Origin: Acidithiobacillus sp.
GTDB lineage: Bacteria; Pseudomonadota; Gammaproteobacteria; Acidithiobacillales; Acidithiobacillaceae
Reading direction: 5' to 3'
NCBI RefSeq assembly: GCF_023256195.1
Contig: NZ_JAGDWX010000023.1
Location: 62,839-126,838 of the forward strand
DNA length: 64,000 nucleotides
The position numbers and the translations under genes were made by a program. Positions 53,750-61,197 of the stretch are shown here, in pieces. How positions within the stretch are numbered: position 1 is the first letter of the stretch; each line of letters begins with the position of its first letter. Below the pieces are notes generated by a model, which was not told the DNA's origin, did not search any database, and saw only the letters and a program-made list of their open reading frames with translations.

Positions 53750-54630
53750 GCCAAATGGATCCGCGCACACCCACAGTGGACAAAGCTGCCCTGCGTCGTC
53801 ACTTCGGCCGCGCTGCGCGGGCCTACGAGGCTACGGCCGTACTCCAGGATCGGGTCGGCCAGAAGCTCATGGAACGTCTGGATTTTTTGCGTTGCACGCC
53901 AGACTGGATTCTCGATCTCGGTGCAGGGACCGGTCTGCAGAGCCGGCGGCTCAATGGCCGCTTTCCCAAGGCGCGGGTGATCGCCCTGGACATTGCTCGA
54001 CCGATGCTGCTGGAAGCCCGCCGCCGCAAGGGTTGGCGCCAACGTCAGCTCTTCTGCCAGGGCGATGCCGAAGCGTTGCCCCTGCGCCCAGCTTCCATGG
54101 ACCTGGTCTACGCCAATCTCTGTCTGCAGTGGAGCGATCTTGATCGCAGCCTGCGCGAAATCGCCCGGGTGCTGCGTCCCGGCGGTCTGCTGCTGTTCAC
54201 CACCCTGGGGCCCGACACCCTGAAGGAATTACGCCAGAGCTTCGCCGCCGTCGACGCGCAGCCCCACGTCCATTTTTTCCAGGATATGCACGAGGTGGGC
54301 GACAGCCTGCAGCAGCTGGGCTTTGTGGACCCCATTCTGGACGTGGATCATTTTTCCCTGGAGTACCGCCAGCTGGCCGACCTCCTGCGGGAGTTGCGCG
54401 GCATCGGTGCCGGCAATGCCCTGAGCGGGCGGGCACGCGGCTTGTGGACACCCCGGCGCTGGCAGGCCCTCAACGCCGCCTACGAGGCCTGGCGCTCCAA
54501 TGACCGTCTACCCGCCCACTACGAGGTGATCTACGCCCATGCCTGGGCATCGGAACCCGGGGAGGCTCGGAGCGAGGATCCGGCGGTGGCAAGCCTGCGC
54601 TTTTACCCACGCCGCCCGAAAGGAGTGTGA
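53746..54630 (+). CDS. bioC: Malonyl-[acyl-carrier protein] O-methyltransferase
   Basis: SAM-dependent methyltransferase that starts pimelate synthesis by masking malonyl-ACP. It has 294 residues from a GTG with GGAG upstream; an ATG three codons later is possible. The N-terminus VDKAALRRHFGRAARAYE is the BioC hallmark, followed by the SAM motif ILDLGAGTGLQSRRL, GDAEALPLRPASMDLVYANLCLQW and LRPGGLLLFTTLGPDTLKEL. Confidence 0.94.
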   Translation: MSQMDPRTPTVDKAALRRHFGRAARAYEATAVLQDRVGQKLMERLDFLRCTPDWILDLGAGTGLQSRRLNGRFPKARVIALDIARPMLLEARRRKGWRQRQLFCQGDAEALPLRPASMDLVYANLCLQWSDLDRSLREIARVLRPGGLLLFTTLGPDTLKELRQSFAAVDAQPHVHFFQDMHEVGDSLQQLGFVDPILDVDHFSLEYRQLADLLRELRGIGAGNALSGRARGLWTPRRWQALNAAYEAWRSNDRLPAHYEVIYAHAWASEPGEARSEDPAVASLRFYPRRPKGV

Positions 54631-54637
54631 CATCGTC

Positions 54638-55309
54638 GTGCGCGGCTACTTCATCACCGGTACCGACACGGGCGTGGGCAAGACCGTCGTCACCGCTACC
54701 CTGGCGGAGGCCCTGGCTCAGCGCGGCTGGCGTGTCGCGGCGCTCAAGCCCGTAGTATCCGGGCGCGATGTCCAAGGTCGCTTCGAGGACGTGGAGCGGC
54801 TGCGTCGTCACAGCCATCCGCCCTTGTCGGCAGCCGAGTGCAATTGCTACGCCTTCGATGAACCCATCGCGCCTCATTGGGCGGCACAGTTGCACGGCCA
54901 GGTCATCCAGCGCGCGCGTCTGACGGCTTTCGTGCAGCAAGCGGCGTGCCGCGTGGACCGAGTCCTGGTGGAAGGGGCCGGCGGCCTGCTGGTGCCCCTG
55001 GGGGATGGATGGGATTACCGCGATTGGGCGGCGGAGTTGGGCCTGCCACTGGTCCTCGTGGTTGCCCTGCGGCTGGGCGCCATCAATCACGCCCGCCTGA
55101 CGGAGGAAGCCATCCGGGTGCGGGCGCTGCCCTATGCCGGCTGGATCGGCACGCAGCCTGAGCCTGGCACGCCGGCGGCGGGTACTCTGGAAGGACTGCG
55201 CGCCTGTCTGCACGGTCCGCTACTGGGCCTCTTGCCTTACGTGGAACGGCCCGATCCCAAGGCCTTGGCGCCGGTTCTGAACCTTCCTTTGAACGAAGAC
55301 AACTGCTAG
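54638..55309 (+). CDS. bioD: ATP-dependent dethiobiotin synthetase
   Basis: Closes the ureido ring of dethiobiotin. It has 223 residues from GTG 54638 (VRGYFITGTDTGVGKTVV). The P-loop GTDTGVGKT is the family mark, followed by LKPVVSG and VEGAGGLLVPLG. An AGGAG lies 12 bases upstream, in the end of bioC. Upstream in-frame codons read bioC sequence and are not part of the protein. Neither bioA nor bioB is in this window. Confidence 0.93.
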   Translation: MRGYFITGTDTGVGKTVVTATLAEALAQRGWRVAALKPVVSGRDVQGRFEDVERLRRHSHPPLSAAECNCYAFDEPIAPHWAAQLHGQVIQRARLTAFVQQAACRVDRVLVEGAGGLLVPLGDGWDYRDWAAELGLPLVLVVALRLGAINHARLTEEAIRVRALPYAGWIGTQPEPGTPAAGTLEGLRACLHGPLLGLLPYVERPDPKALAPVLNLPLNEDNC

Positions 55310-55387
55310 ACTCAGTCCGACAAGAATGAGCAATTTGACCGAGGTGCGGGCCGCAAGCCCCCGGTCGTCAACGGACGGAGCGTACCC

Positions 55388-56290
55388 ATGAGATCTTTCA
55401 AAGGCATTGCCTTGCTGTTGGTGAGCAACCTGCTCATCTTCCTGACCCTATCCATATCCTTCAGTATCCTCATCAACCTGATCCTGCCGGCCTTCGGTAT
55501 AGACCTGCGCGGCAGTGTGGATGCGCGCATCTTCCTCTGGGCGCTGGTCATCGGCTTCGGCGGTGCCTTCCTGTCCCTCGCTCTGTCCAAGTTCATGGCA
55601 CGACAGAGCTTCCCCATGCGGCGTATCCAGCAGCCCCAGAATTCCGGCGAGCAGTTGCTGTTCCACACCGTGGAGCAGCTCGCGTCTCGCCTGGGCATCG
55701 CCATGCCCGAGTTGTGGATTTATGAAAGCCCAGAACCCAATGCCTTTGCGACGGGCCCGAGTCGCAACAACAGCATGATCGCCGTGAGCACCGGACTGCT
55801 CCAGATCCTGCGCCCCGATGAGTGGCGAGCGGTGCTGGCGCACGAGATGGGGCACGTCTACAATGGCGATATGGTCAGTACCACCTTGTTGCAGGGCTTG
55901 ATGAACACCTTCGTATTCTGGCTGGCGGGCATGGCCCGCAGTCTGCTGGATGATCGCCCCATGGTGGCCTTTGCGGTATCCCTGGCTCTGCAGATCTTTC
56001 TATCCATACTGGCGCTGCTTCCCATCACCTGGTTCTCGCGGCGGAGGGAGTTTGCGGCGGATCGCTTTGCAGCCGAGCAGGTCGGGGCGGCCGCCATGAT
56101 TTCCGCCCTGCAGCGTCTGGAGGATTACAGCGCACGGACGCAGCTGGAGCACGATGCCATGCGCGATTCCATGGCGACCTCCTACATCTTCGGAAACTGG
56201 CGTGGCTGGTTTGCCACCCACCCCAGTACGGCCGATCGCATAGCTGCCCTGCGTGCTCTGGGTGGCAGTGCCCAGGGCTTGGCCGTGTGA
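55388..56290 (+). CDS. htpX: Membrane zinc protease HtpX
   Basis: Inner-membrane M48 metalloprotease for quality control of membrane proteins. It has 300 residues with two N-terminal helices (about 8-30 and 42-60), the zinc motif LAHEMGHVYNGDM (two His ligands and the catalytic Glu), two further helices (about 155-205) and the third ligand in RRREFAADRFAAEQ. GGAG lies just upstream of the ATG. I looked for a heat-shock promoter in the 78 bases after bioD and found none convincing. Confidence 0.95.
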   Translation: MRSFKGIALLLVSNLLIFLTLSISFSILINLILPAFGIDLRGSVDARIFLWALVIGFGGAFLSLALSKFMARQSFPMRRIQQPQNSGEQLLFHTVEQLASRLGIAMPELWIYESPEPNAFATGPSRNNSMIAVSTGLLQILRPDEWRAVLAHEMGHVYNGDMVSTTLLQGLMNTFVFWLAGMARSLLDDRPMVAFAVSLALQIFLSILALLPITWFSRRREFAADRFAAEQVGAAAMISALQRLEDYSARTQLEHDAMRDSMATSYIFGNWRGWFATHPSTADRIAALRALGGSAQGLAV

Positions 56291-56358
56291 TCGGCGGTAC
56301 CGGCAAGGCTGCGACGGCGCTGGAGCGCGGTACTGCCGGTCCCTTGCGGGACTGAGGG

Positions 56359-57090
56359 ATGTCCACCCTGCGTCCCGGAGGTTTTCGGCCCGTCCTGCTG
56401 CAGCGCAGGGTGCGGGCCTTTCCCGATCCCGCGCAGATGGCCGGCGATATCGTCGCCATGGGGGGGGACCTTCGCGCCGAACGGCTCTTGCAGGCCTATT
56501 CCCAGGGTATTTTCCCCTGGTTCAGTGAGGGCGATCCTATTCTCTGGTGGTCTCCGGACCCACGCGGGGTGCTCTTCCCGGCGGCGGTGCACAGCAGTCG
56601 CAGCTTACACAAAAGCGCCCGTCGTGCAGCCTGGCAGGTGGCTATCGATCGCGACTTTGCCGGTGTCGTGGCAGCCTGCGCCCAACCGCGCGCAGGTCAG
56701 GACGGTACCTGGATCACCTCGGGCATGGCCCGTGCTTATGAGGAACTATTCCAGGCAGGCTATGCACACTCCTTCGAGGTCTATGCCGGCGCGGAGCTCG
56801 TGGGTGGACTTTACGGCGTGGCCTTGGGCAGCGCTTTCTTCGGTGAATCCATGTTCAGTCGCGCGCGGGATGCCTCCAAATGGGCGCTCTTTGCACTGGC
56901 CCGGCACTTGCAGGCCTGGAACTTCCGTCTAATCGATACCCAGTTCCTGACGGCGCACCTGCAACAGATGGGGGCTGTGGAACTTCCTCGCTCCGAATTT
57001 CTCCAGCTCCTGCGGCAGGCGACTTCCGCTGAAGCCGCCGCCCCTTGGTCGCCGTCTCCGGAATTGCTCGCAGGCCGTTCCGAGGCATGA
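56359..57090 (+). CDS. aat: Leucyl/phenylalanyl-tRNA--protein transferase
   Basis: Adds Leu or Phe to proteins starting with Lys or Arg, marking them for ClpAP. It has 243 residues, with AMGGDLRAERLLQAYSQGIFPW, WWSPDPRGVLFP, GTWITSGMARAYEELFQAGYAHSFE and FFGESMFSRARDASKWALFALA. It overlaps bpt by ATGA. The 68 bases before it contain a 7-base inverted repeat (ACCGGCA/TGCCGGT) but no U-tract. Confidence 0.97.
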   Translation: MSTLRPGGFRPVLLQRRVRAFPDPAQMAGDIVAMGGDLRAERLLQAYSQGIFPWFSEGDPILWWSPDPRGVLFPAAVHSSRSLHKSARRAAWQVAIDRDFAGVVAACAQPRAGQDGTWITSGMARAYEELFQAGYAHSFEVYAGAELVGGLYGVALGSAFFGESMFSRARDASKWALFALARHLQAWNFRLIDTQFLTAHLQQMGAVELPRSEFLQLLRQATSAEAAAPWSPSPELLAGRSEA

Positions 57091-57794
57091 ATTTTTACCG
57101 GAGTCTGCCCCAGGCCTGTCCCTATCTACCGGGCCGTGAAGAAACCCTCGTCCTCAGCGATCCCGCCGAGGCCATCGGTGCCGAGCGTTACAGTCTCCTG
57201 CTGCAGGAGGGTTTTCGCCGCAACGGTGCGGTTGCCTACCGACCCGAGTGTGCGCATTGCCGAGCTTGTCTATCGGTGCGGGTACCCGTTGCGGAATTCA
57301 CGCCCAACCGCAGCCAGAAACGTAACCTGCGCCGCAATGCCGACTTGCGCCTGGAGTTGCGACCCGCCCAGTGGGAGGCTGAGGCGGAGGCCCTCTTTCT
57401 ACGCTATCTTCGCCACCGACATCCCGGTGGCGGCATGGACGATCAGGGGGAGCGCCTTTATCACGAGATGATGGAAGAAAGAGGCGGGGTGGAAACCGTG
57501 CTCCTCCAAAGCTTTCTCGGCGATCGGCTGGTGGCGGTCGCCCTGACGGATGTCCTGGCGGCGGGTTGTTCCGCTGTGTACACCTTCTTCGATCCCGATC
57601 TGCCGCGACGCGGCCTGGGCACCTGGTCCATACTGGCGCAGATCCGCTGGACCGCAGCTCTGGGCTTGCCCTATCTTTACCTCGGGTATTGGATCGCGGA
57701 CAGCAAAAAAATGGCCTATAAGAGGCAGTTTCAACCCCTGGAAGCCTATCGACAGGGCCTTTGGCAGGTGCTTGCGGCGCACGACGCCCCATGA
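57087..57794 (+). CDS. bpt: Aspartate/glutamate leucyltransferase
   Basis: Adds Leu to proteins beginning with Asp or Glu, feeding them into the same N-end-rule pathway as Aat. It has 235 residues from MNFYRSLPQACPYLPGREE. The cysteine-rich block YRPECAHCRACLSVRVPV, NRSQKRNLRRN and the C-terminal GYWIADSKKMAYKRQFQPLE are diagnostic. It overlaps aat (ATGA) upstream and the FetB-like gene (ATGA) downstream. Confidence 0.96.
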   Translation: MNFYRSLPQACPYLPGREETLVLSDPAEAIGAERYSLLLQEGFRRNGAVAYRPECAHCRACLSVRVPVAEFTPNRSQKRNLRRNADLRLELRPAQWEAEAEALFLRYLRHRHPGGGMDDQGERLYHEMMEERGGVETVLLQSFLGDRLVAVALTDVLAAGCSAVYTFFDPDLPRRGLGTWSILAQIRWTAALGLPYLYLGYWIADSKKMAYKRQFQPLEAYRQGLWQVLAAHDAP

Positions 57795-58567
57795 TGGCCA
57801 GCACCCCGAATTTCTATTCCCCCATGGCCTTGGCGGGGCTCGCCGGGCTTTTGGGTTCGGCCTGGGCCCTGTCCGTCTGGCAGGGGCTCGGTGTCGGTAA
57901 GGATCTGCTCTGGTCGGCTCTGCGGGCGACGGTGCAGTTGGGTCTCATGGGCTTCATCCTGGCGTGGCTTTTCCGCCAGGACCAGCCAGCGCTGCTGGTC
58001 TCTTTTCTGGCGCTGATGATGCTTCTGGCGGGACGTTTCAACCAGCGTCGCGGTGCCGGCATCCCCCACGCCTACTGGATCGGCGTGACCAGCATTGCCA
58101 TCGCTACCACCCTGACCCTGGCCTGGATGCTGGTCTCGGGTCTGGTCTTCTGGAAAGGGCAATCGCTGGTACCCATTGGTGGTATGATCATCGGTAATGC
58201 CATGAATGCCGTGTCCCTCGCCCTCAATCGTCTGCGCAGCGAGGTGGATCAGCGCGAAGATGTGCTCCTGGCCATGCTCGCCCTCGGCGCAACGGAGCGC
58301 CAGGCCATGCGCCACCTCTACGCTACCGTGGTGCGTAGTTCCCTGATTCCAACCATCGACAGCCTCAAGAGCGTCGGTATGATCCACATCCCCGGCATCA
58401 CAGCGGGGATGATCCTGGCCGGCATGGCTCCGGTGGCGGCGGTATCCATGCAGCTCGTGGTCATGATCATGCTCACCGCCGCAGTGAGTCTCAGCGTTGC
58501 CAGCGCCGTTCTGCTGGCGGCACCGCTCGCCCTGCGTTTTACCGACCGCGCGGGGGGCACGGCGTGA
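57791..58567 (+). CDS. fetB: FetB/UPF0014 family ABC permease, predicted iron exporter subunit
   Basis: Membrane permease of 258 residues with about seven helices. In E. coli FetAB is an ABC exporter that lowers intracellular iron under oxidative stress. Family features are LRATVQLGLMGFIL, the GGMIIGNAMNAVSLALNRL block, LALGATERQAMRHLY (the coupling helix) and IPTIDSLKSVGMIHIPGITAGMILAG. The ATPase partner FetA is not next to it, which is unusual. It is translationally coupled to bpt and to the RNase T gene. Confidence 0.88.
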   Translation: MMASTPNFYSPMALAGLAGLLGSAWALSVWQGLGVGKDLLWSALRATVQLGLMGFILAWLFRQDQPALLVSFLALMMLLAGRFNQRRGAGIPHAYWIGVTSIAIATTLTLAWMLVSGLVFWKGQSLVPIGGMIIGNAMNAVSLALNRLRSEVDQREDVLLAMLALGATERQAMRHLYATVVRSSLIPTIDSLKSVGMIHIPGITAGMILAGMAPVAAVSMQLVVMIMLTAAVSLSVASAVLLAAPLALRFTDRAGGTA

Positions 58568-59199
58568 ATCTTCCTGCCAACGAACGCTTCCGCGGATTCC
58601 TACCCGTCGTCGTGGATGTGGAAAGTGCCGGCTTTGACGCCCATCGTCACGCATTGCTGGAAATAGCCGCTATCGTCATCCGCTATGCCGATGGATGCTG
58701 GCAGCTGGGCGAAACCCACCATTTTCACGTCGAGCCTTTCGCCGGCGCCGAGCTGGATCCCGCCGCCCTGGCCTTCAACGGCATCGATCCCTATCAAGCC
58801 CTGCGCGGTGCCCTGCCGGAAGCCGAGGTTTTTCCGACTCTATACCGTTCCTTGCGCAAGGCCGTCAAAGAAGCGCATTGTCGCCGCGCCGTGCTGGTCG
58901 GCCATAACGCGCATTTCGATCTATCTTTCCTGCATGCCGCAGAAAAACGCTTGCAGTTGAAGAACAGTCCTTTTCACCCGTTCAGTGTGCTCGACACCGT
59001 TTCTCTCGCGGCTCTCACCCTTGCCGAGACGGTGCTGGCCAAAGCCGTACAAAAGGCGGGCCTCGCCTGGGATGGGCGTCAGGCCCATTCTGCCCTCTAC
59101 GATGCCGAGCGCACCGCCGAACTCTTTTGCTGGGTACTCAACCGCTACGATCGTCTGGACGATGGTAGCGGCATAGGACCGTCCACCAGTACCTGCTAA
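58564..59199 (+). CDS. rnt: Ribonuclease T-like 3'-5' exonuclease
   Basis: DEDDh exonuclease that trims 3' ends of tRNA and other stable RNAs. It has 211 residues from a GTG overlapping the FetB stop. The catalytic acidic pair is in VVDVESAGFD, then VLVGHNAHFDLSFLHAA and HSALYDAERTAELFCW with the active His and Asp. The length and the N-terminal RFRGFLPVVVD pattern match RNase T rather than a DNA polymerase III proofreading subunit. An intrinsic terminator follows. Confidence 0.92.
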   Translation: MNLPANERFRGFLPVVVDVESAGFDAHRHALLEIAAIVIRYADGCWQLGETHHFHVEPFAGAELDPAALAFNGIDPYQALRGALPEAEVFPTLYRSLRKAVKEAHCRRAVLVGHNAHFDLSFLHAAEKRLQLKNSPFHPFSVLDTVSLAALTLAETVLAKAVQKAGLAWDGRQAHSALYDAERTAELFCWVLNRYDRLDDGSGIGPSTSTC

Positions 59200-59215
59200 T
59201 TCTGCTAGAATCGAC

Positions 59216-59246
59216 ATCCGGGGTGTAGAAACCCGGATCTTTTTTT
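59216..59246 (+). terminator. Intrinsic terminator after the rnt operon
   Basis: ATCCGGG and CCCGGAT form a 7-base stem around a 9-base loop, followed by C and seven T residues. It closes the transcript running through aat, bpt, fetB and rnt. Confidence 0.9.
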
Positions 59247-59254
59247 GCGCGCTG

Positions 59255-59286
59255 TTGCGGCGGTCGTCATCCCGGGCCCGCCGCAA
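59255..59286 (+). repeat. Nine-base inverted repeat before the reductase gene
   Basis: TTGCGGCGG (59255-59263) and CCGCCGCAA (59278-59286) are perfect complements with a 14-base centre. The repeat ends 7 bases before the reductase ribosome site (GGAGG at 59294). It is not followed by a U-tract. It may form a leader hairpin that affects translation or stability. Confidence 0.6.
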
Positions 59287-59307
59287 TCTGCCTGGAGGAT
59301 GATCGTC

Positions 59308-60318
59308 ATGCCGTTTCGATTGCGTATTGAACCCAGTGGCCACGACCTGGATATCGAGGCCGATGAAACCATTCTGGAAGCGGCCCTGCGCCAAGGCTTC
59401 AACGTGCCGTACAGCTGTCGCAGCGGCACCTGCGGCACCTGCAAGGGACGACTGCTCGACGGTCAGGTGGATTACGGCGAGGTCGATGAGAAGGTGCTGA
59501 CACCAGCAGATCGGGAGAACGGGCTTGCACTTTTCTGTCAGGCCATGCCCGTTTCGGATGTCACTGTCGAAATCAAAGAGGTGGGGGCGGCCAAAGGCAT
59601 CGTCATCAAAACCCTGCCCGCGCGCGTGCATCGCATCGAAGACCTGGCGCCGGATGTGCGAGCGCTTTTTCTGAAGATCCCGGCGACGGAGAAACTTCCC
59701 TTTCTGCCTGGACAGTACATCGATATCCTTCTCAAGGATGGGGCGCGACGCGGATTCTCCCTGGCCAATACCCCCAATGCCGATGGGATTCTGGAATTAC
59801 ACATCAAGAGGGTCCCGGGTGGTCGCTTTACCACCCAGGTCTTCGAACAGATGAAAGAAAAGGACATCCTCCGGTTCGAGGGTCCGCTGGGTACCTTTTT
59901 TATTCGCGAGGAGTCCACCCGGCCCCTGCTCATGGCAGCTACCGGCACCGGCTTTGCGCCCATCAAGGGTATGCTTCAATGGCTGCTTGAGCGCGGCGAG
60001 CAGCGCCCCGTGCAACTTTACTGGGGTGTGCGTCACCCTCAGGATTTTTATTATGAAGATTTGTTGCGGGAGTGGACGCAGGTGTTCCCCGATTTTACCG
60101 TCCACAAGGTCGTTTCCCGCCCCGACGCGCAGTGGACGGGAGCGCGGGGCTATATCACCGACCATATCCTCCAGGACTTTCCCGATCCCAGCGAATTTGA
60201 CGCTTATATCTGTGGTCATCCGGACATGTGCTTTTCCCTGGCCGATCGTTTGCGCGCAGCGGGGCTGGATGAAGCACATATCTTTGCCGACGCTTTCGTA
60301 TTTGCCAAAAGCAAATAG
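59308..60318 (+). CDS. [2Fe-2S] ferredoxin-FAD-NAD(P) reductase (CDP-glucoseen reductase-like)
   Basis: Electron-transfer flavoprotein of 336 residues. A plant-type ferredoxin domain comes first (about 1-90), with PYSCRSGTCGTCKG and FCQAMP giving the C-x4-C-x2-C...C cluster ligands. Next is a flavodoxin-reductase FAD domain with RRGFSLANTP. Last is an NAD(P) domain with MAATGTGFAPIKGML and YICGHPDMC. The family includes CDP-6-deoxy-glucoseen reductases and oxygenase reductases. No partner oxygenase or sugar gene is adjacent, so its electron acceptor is unknown. I start at ATG 59308 because GGAGG is 9 bases upstream; an ATG at 59299 abuts the ribosome site. Confidence 0.88.
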   Translation: MPFRLRIEPSGHDLDIEADETILEAALRQGFNVPYSCRSGTCGTCKGRLLDGQVDYGEVDEKVLTPADRENGLALFCQAMPVSDVTVEIKEVGAAKGIVIKTLPARVHRIEDLAPDVRALFLKIPATEKLPFLPGQYIDILLKDGARRGFSLANTPNADGILELHIKRVPGGRFTTQVFEQMKEKDILRFEGPLGTFFIREESTRPLLMAATGTGFAPIKGMLQWLLERGEQRPVQLYWGVRHPQDFYYEDLLREWTQVFPDFTVHKVVSRPDAQWTGARGYITDHILQDFPDPSEFDAYICGHPDMCFSLADRLRAAGLDEAHIFADAFVFAKSK

Positions 60319-60320
60319 GG

Positions 60321-60358
60321 CTGACATAATTCCCGCTATGTTGTATTCAGCAACATAG
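60321..60358 (+). promoter_or_regulatory. Promoter with an 8-base inverted repeat around the -10
   Basis: CTGACA (60321-60326) and TATTCA (60344-60349) are 17 bases apart. A perfect inverted repeat, CTATGTTG (60336-60343) and CAACATAG (60351-60358), brackets the -10, which lies in its 7-base centre. A repressor bound here would block the promoter directly. It serves the small coiled-coil gene 27 bases downstream. Confidence 0.6.
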
Positions 60359-60385
60359 AGTTTCAGCACAGTGGGAGCAAAAGAC

Positions 60386-60754
60386 ATGGAGACAACGGTT
60401 AAAAAGCGGCATCGGCGTACGGCAGAGGAGCGTCTGGCGGATCTCGAGGCAAAGCGACAGCAGACGGAAATGCGACTGCGCGAGCAGTTGGCCAAAATCG
60501 AGGCGCAGAAGCGCAGTCTACAGGAAAATCCGCGTCTGCGGCGGGAGCGTGAGGCACAGCGGCGTGCTCTGCTCGATCGTATCACTCGTTTGGTACCCGA
60601 GTGGGAACCGACCCAGATTCTTGCGGCCGTGGCCGAGGTGCGTGACCACAGTGGCAGCAATGAGGAGCAGCTGGAAGCCCTCAAGCAGCGCGGCGAACAA
60701 TTGATGCAAGAACTGAAGCCCAAGCGCGGACGCAAGCCGCGCGCAGCACTCTAA
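60386..60754 (+). CDS. Small basic coiled-coil protein of unknown function
   Basis: Encodes 122 residues from METTVKKRHRRTAEE. The first two thirds are a strongly charged coiled coil (about residues 12-60, ADLEAKRQQTEMRLREQLAKI). A short less-charged segment follows (LVPEWEPTQILAAVAEV), then a second helix and a basic tail KPKRGRKPRAAL. The tail contains an AT-hook-like RGRKPR, suggesting nucleic-acid binding. GGGAG lies 8 bases before the ATG. It has its own operator-bearing promoter and a terminator, so it is a single-gene unit. I recognise no named family. Confidence 0.7.
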   Translation: METTVKKRHRRTAEERLADLEAKRQQTEMRLREQLAKIEAQKRSLQENPRLRREREAQRRALLDRITRLVPEWEPTQILAAVAEVRDHSGSNEEQLEALKQRGEQLMQELKPKRGRKPRAAL

Positions 60755-60838
60755 GTGTAAGGGATACGGTTTCGGATCCGTGCCACGTTCGCGATGGGAT
60801 CCGTTCGGTCGGAGCAGGTCCTTGCGAGCATTATAAAG

Positions 60839-60870
60839 AAGGCTCACGACCCTTGGCTGTGGGCCTTTTC
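60839..60870 (+). terminator. Intrinsic terminator between convergent genes
   Basis: AAGGCTCAC and GTGGGCCTT form a 9-base stem with one G-U pair around an 11-base loop, then TTTTC counting the stem end. It lies 85 bases after the coiled-coil gene. The opposite strand reads a stem followed by CTTCTTTAT, so it may also serve the convergent zinc-ribbon gene. Confidence 0.7.
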
Positions 60871-60902
60871 AGTTGTCACTTATTTTATCGTACAGTCATC
60901 GC

Positions 60903-61190
60903 TTATTTGCTGCGCCAGCGCCGCAGCGTTGGAACGCGGTGTGCCATGTAGGCGCGTATGTACCACGGCGCATTGCGCTTGCGCAGCAGTTGGCGTACCC
61001 GCGCCTGCATCTCGTCGAGGCGCAGATCGGGGTCACGAAACGCGCCCTGGTCGTAGCAGTAACTGCAGTAGAGTGCACTCCGACTGCCGTCTGCCTCGCT
61101 ACCGCCGCCCTTCGGGTCGTACTGCAAGGGCATGCCGCAACTCTGGCAGCGTCTTTTCTCCAGTTCCCACTGATGCAGTAACTTCTTCAT
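60903..61190 (-). CDS. Putative zinc-ribbon protein
   Basis: Small protein of 95 residues with two CxxC pairs, C15/C18 in RRCQSCGMPL and C42/C45 in YCSYCYDQGAF. This matches the putative zinc ribbon family (PF12674-like: CQSCGMPL, DGSxS, YCxYCYxxGxF). The C-terminal half is a basic helical tail (RVRQLLRKRNAPWYIRAYM). A start at 61205 would add MYNAV and overlap the preceding membrane-protein stop by 8 bases; neither site has a strong ribosome sequence. It is probably co-transcribed with that gene. Function unknown. Confidence 0.8.
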   Translation of the reverse strand: MKKLLHQWELEKRRCQSCGMPLQYDPKGGGSEADGSRSALYCSYCYDQGAFRDPDLRLDEMQARVRQLLRKRNAPWYIRAYMAHRVPTLRRWRSK

Positions 61191-61197
61191 GACCGCA

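Noticed and set aside
55337-55366. A GACCG/CGGTC hairpin upstream of htpX as an RNA thermometer or heat-shock element.
   Set aside because: It does not cover the ribosome site, and no sigma32 -10 (CCCCAT-type) is present.
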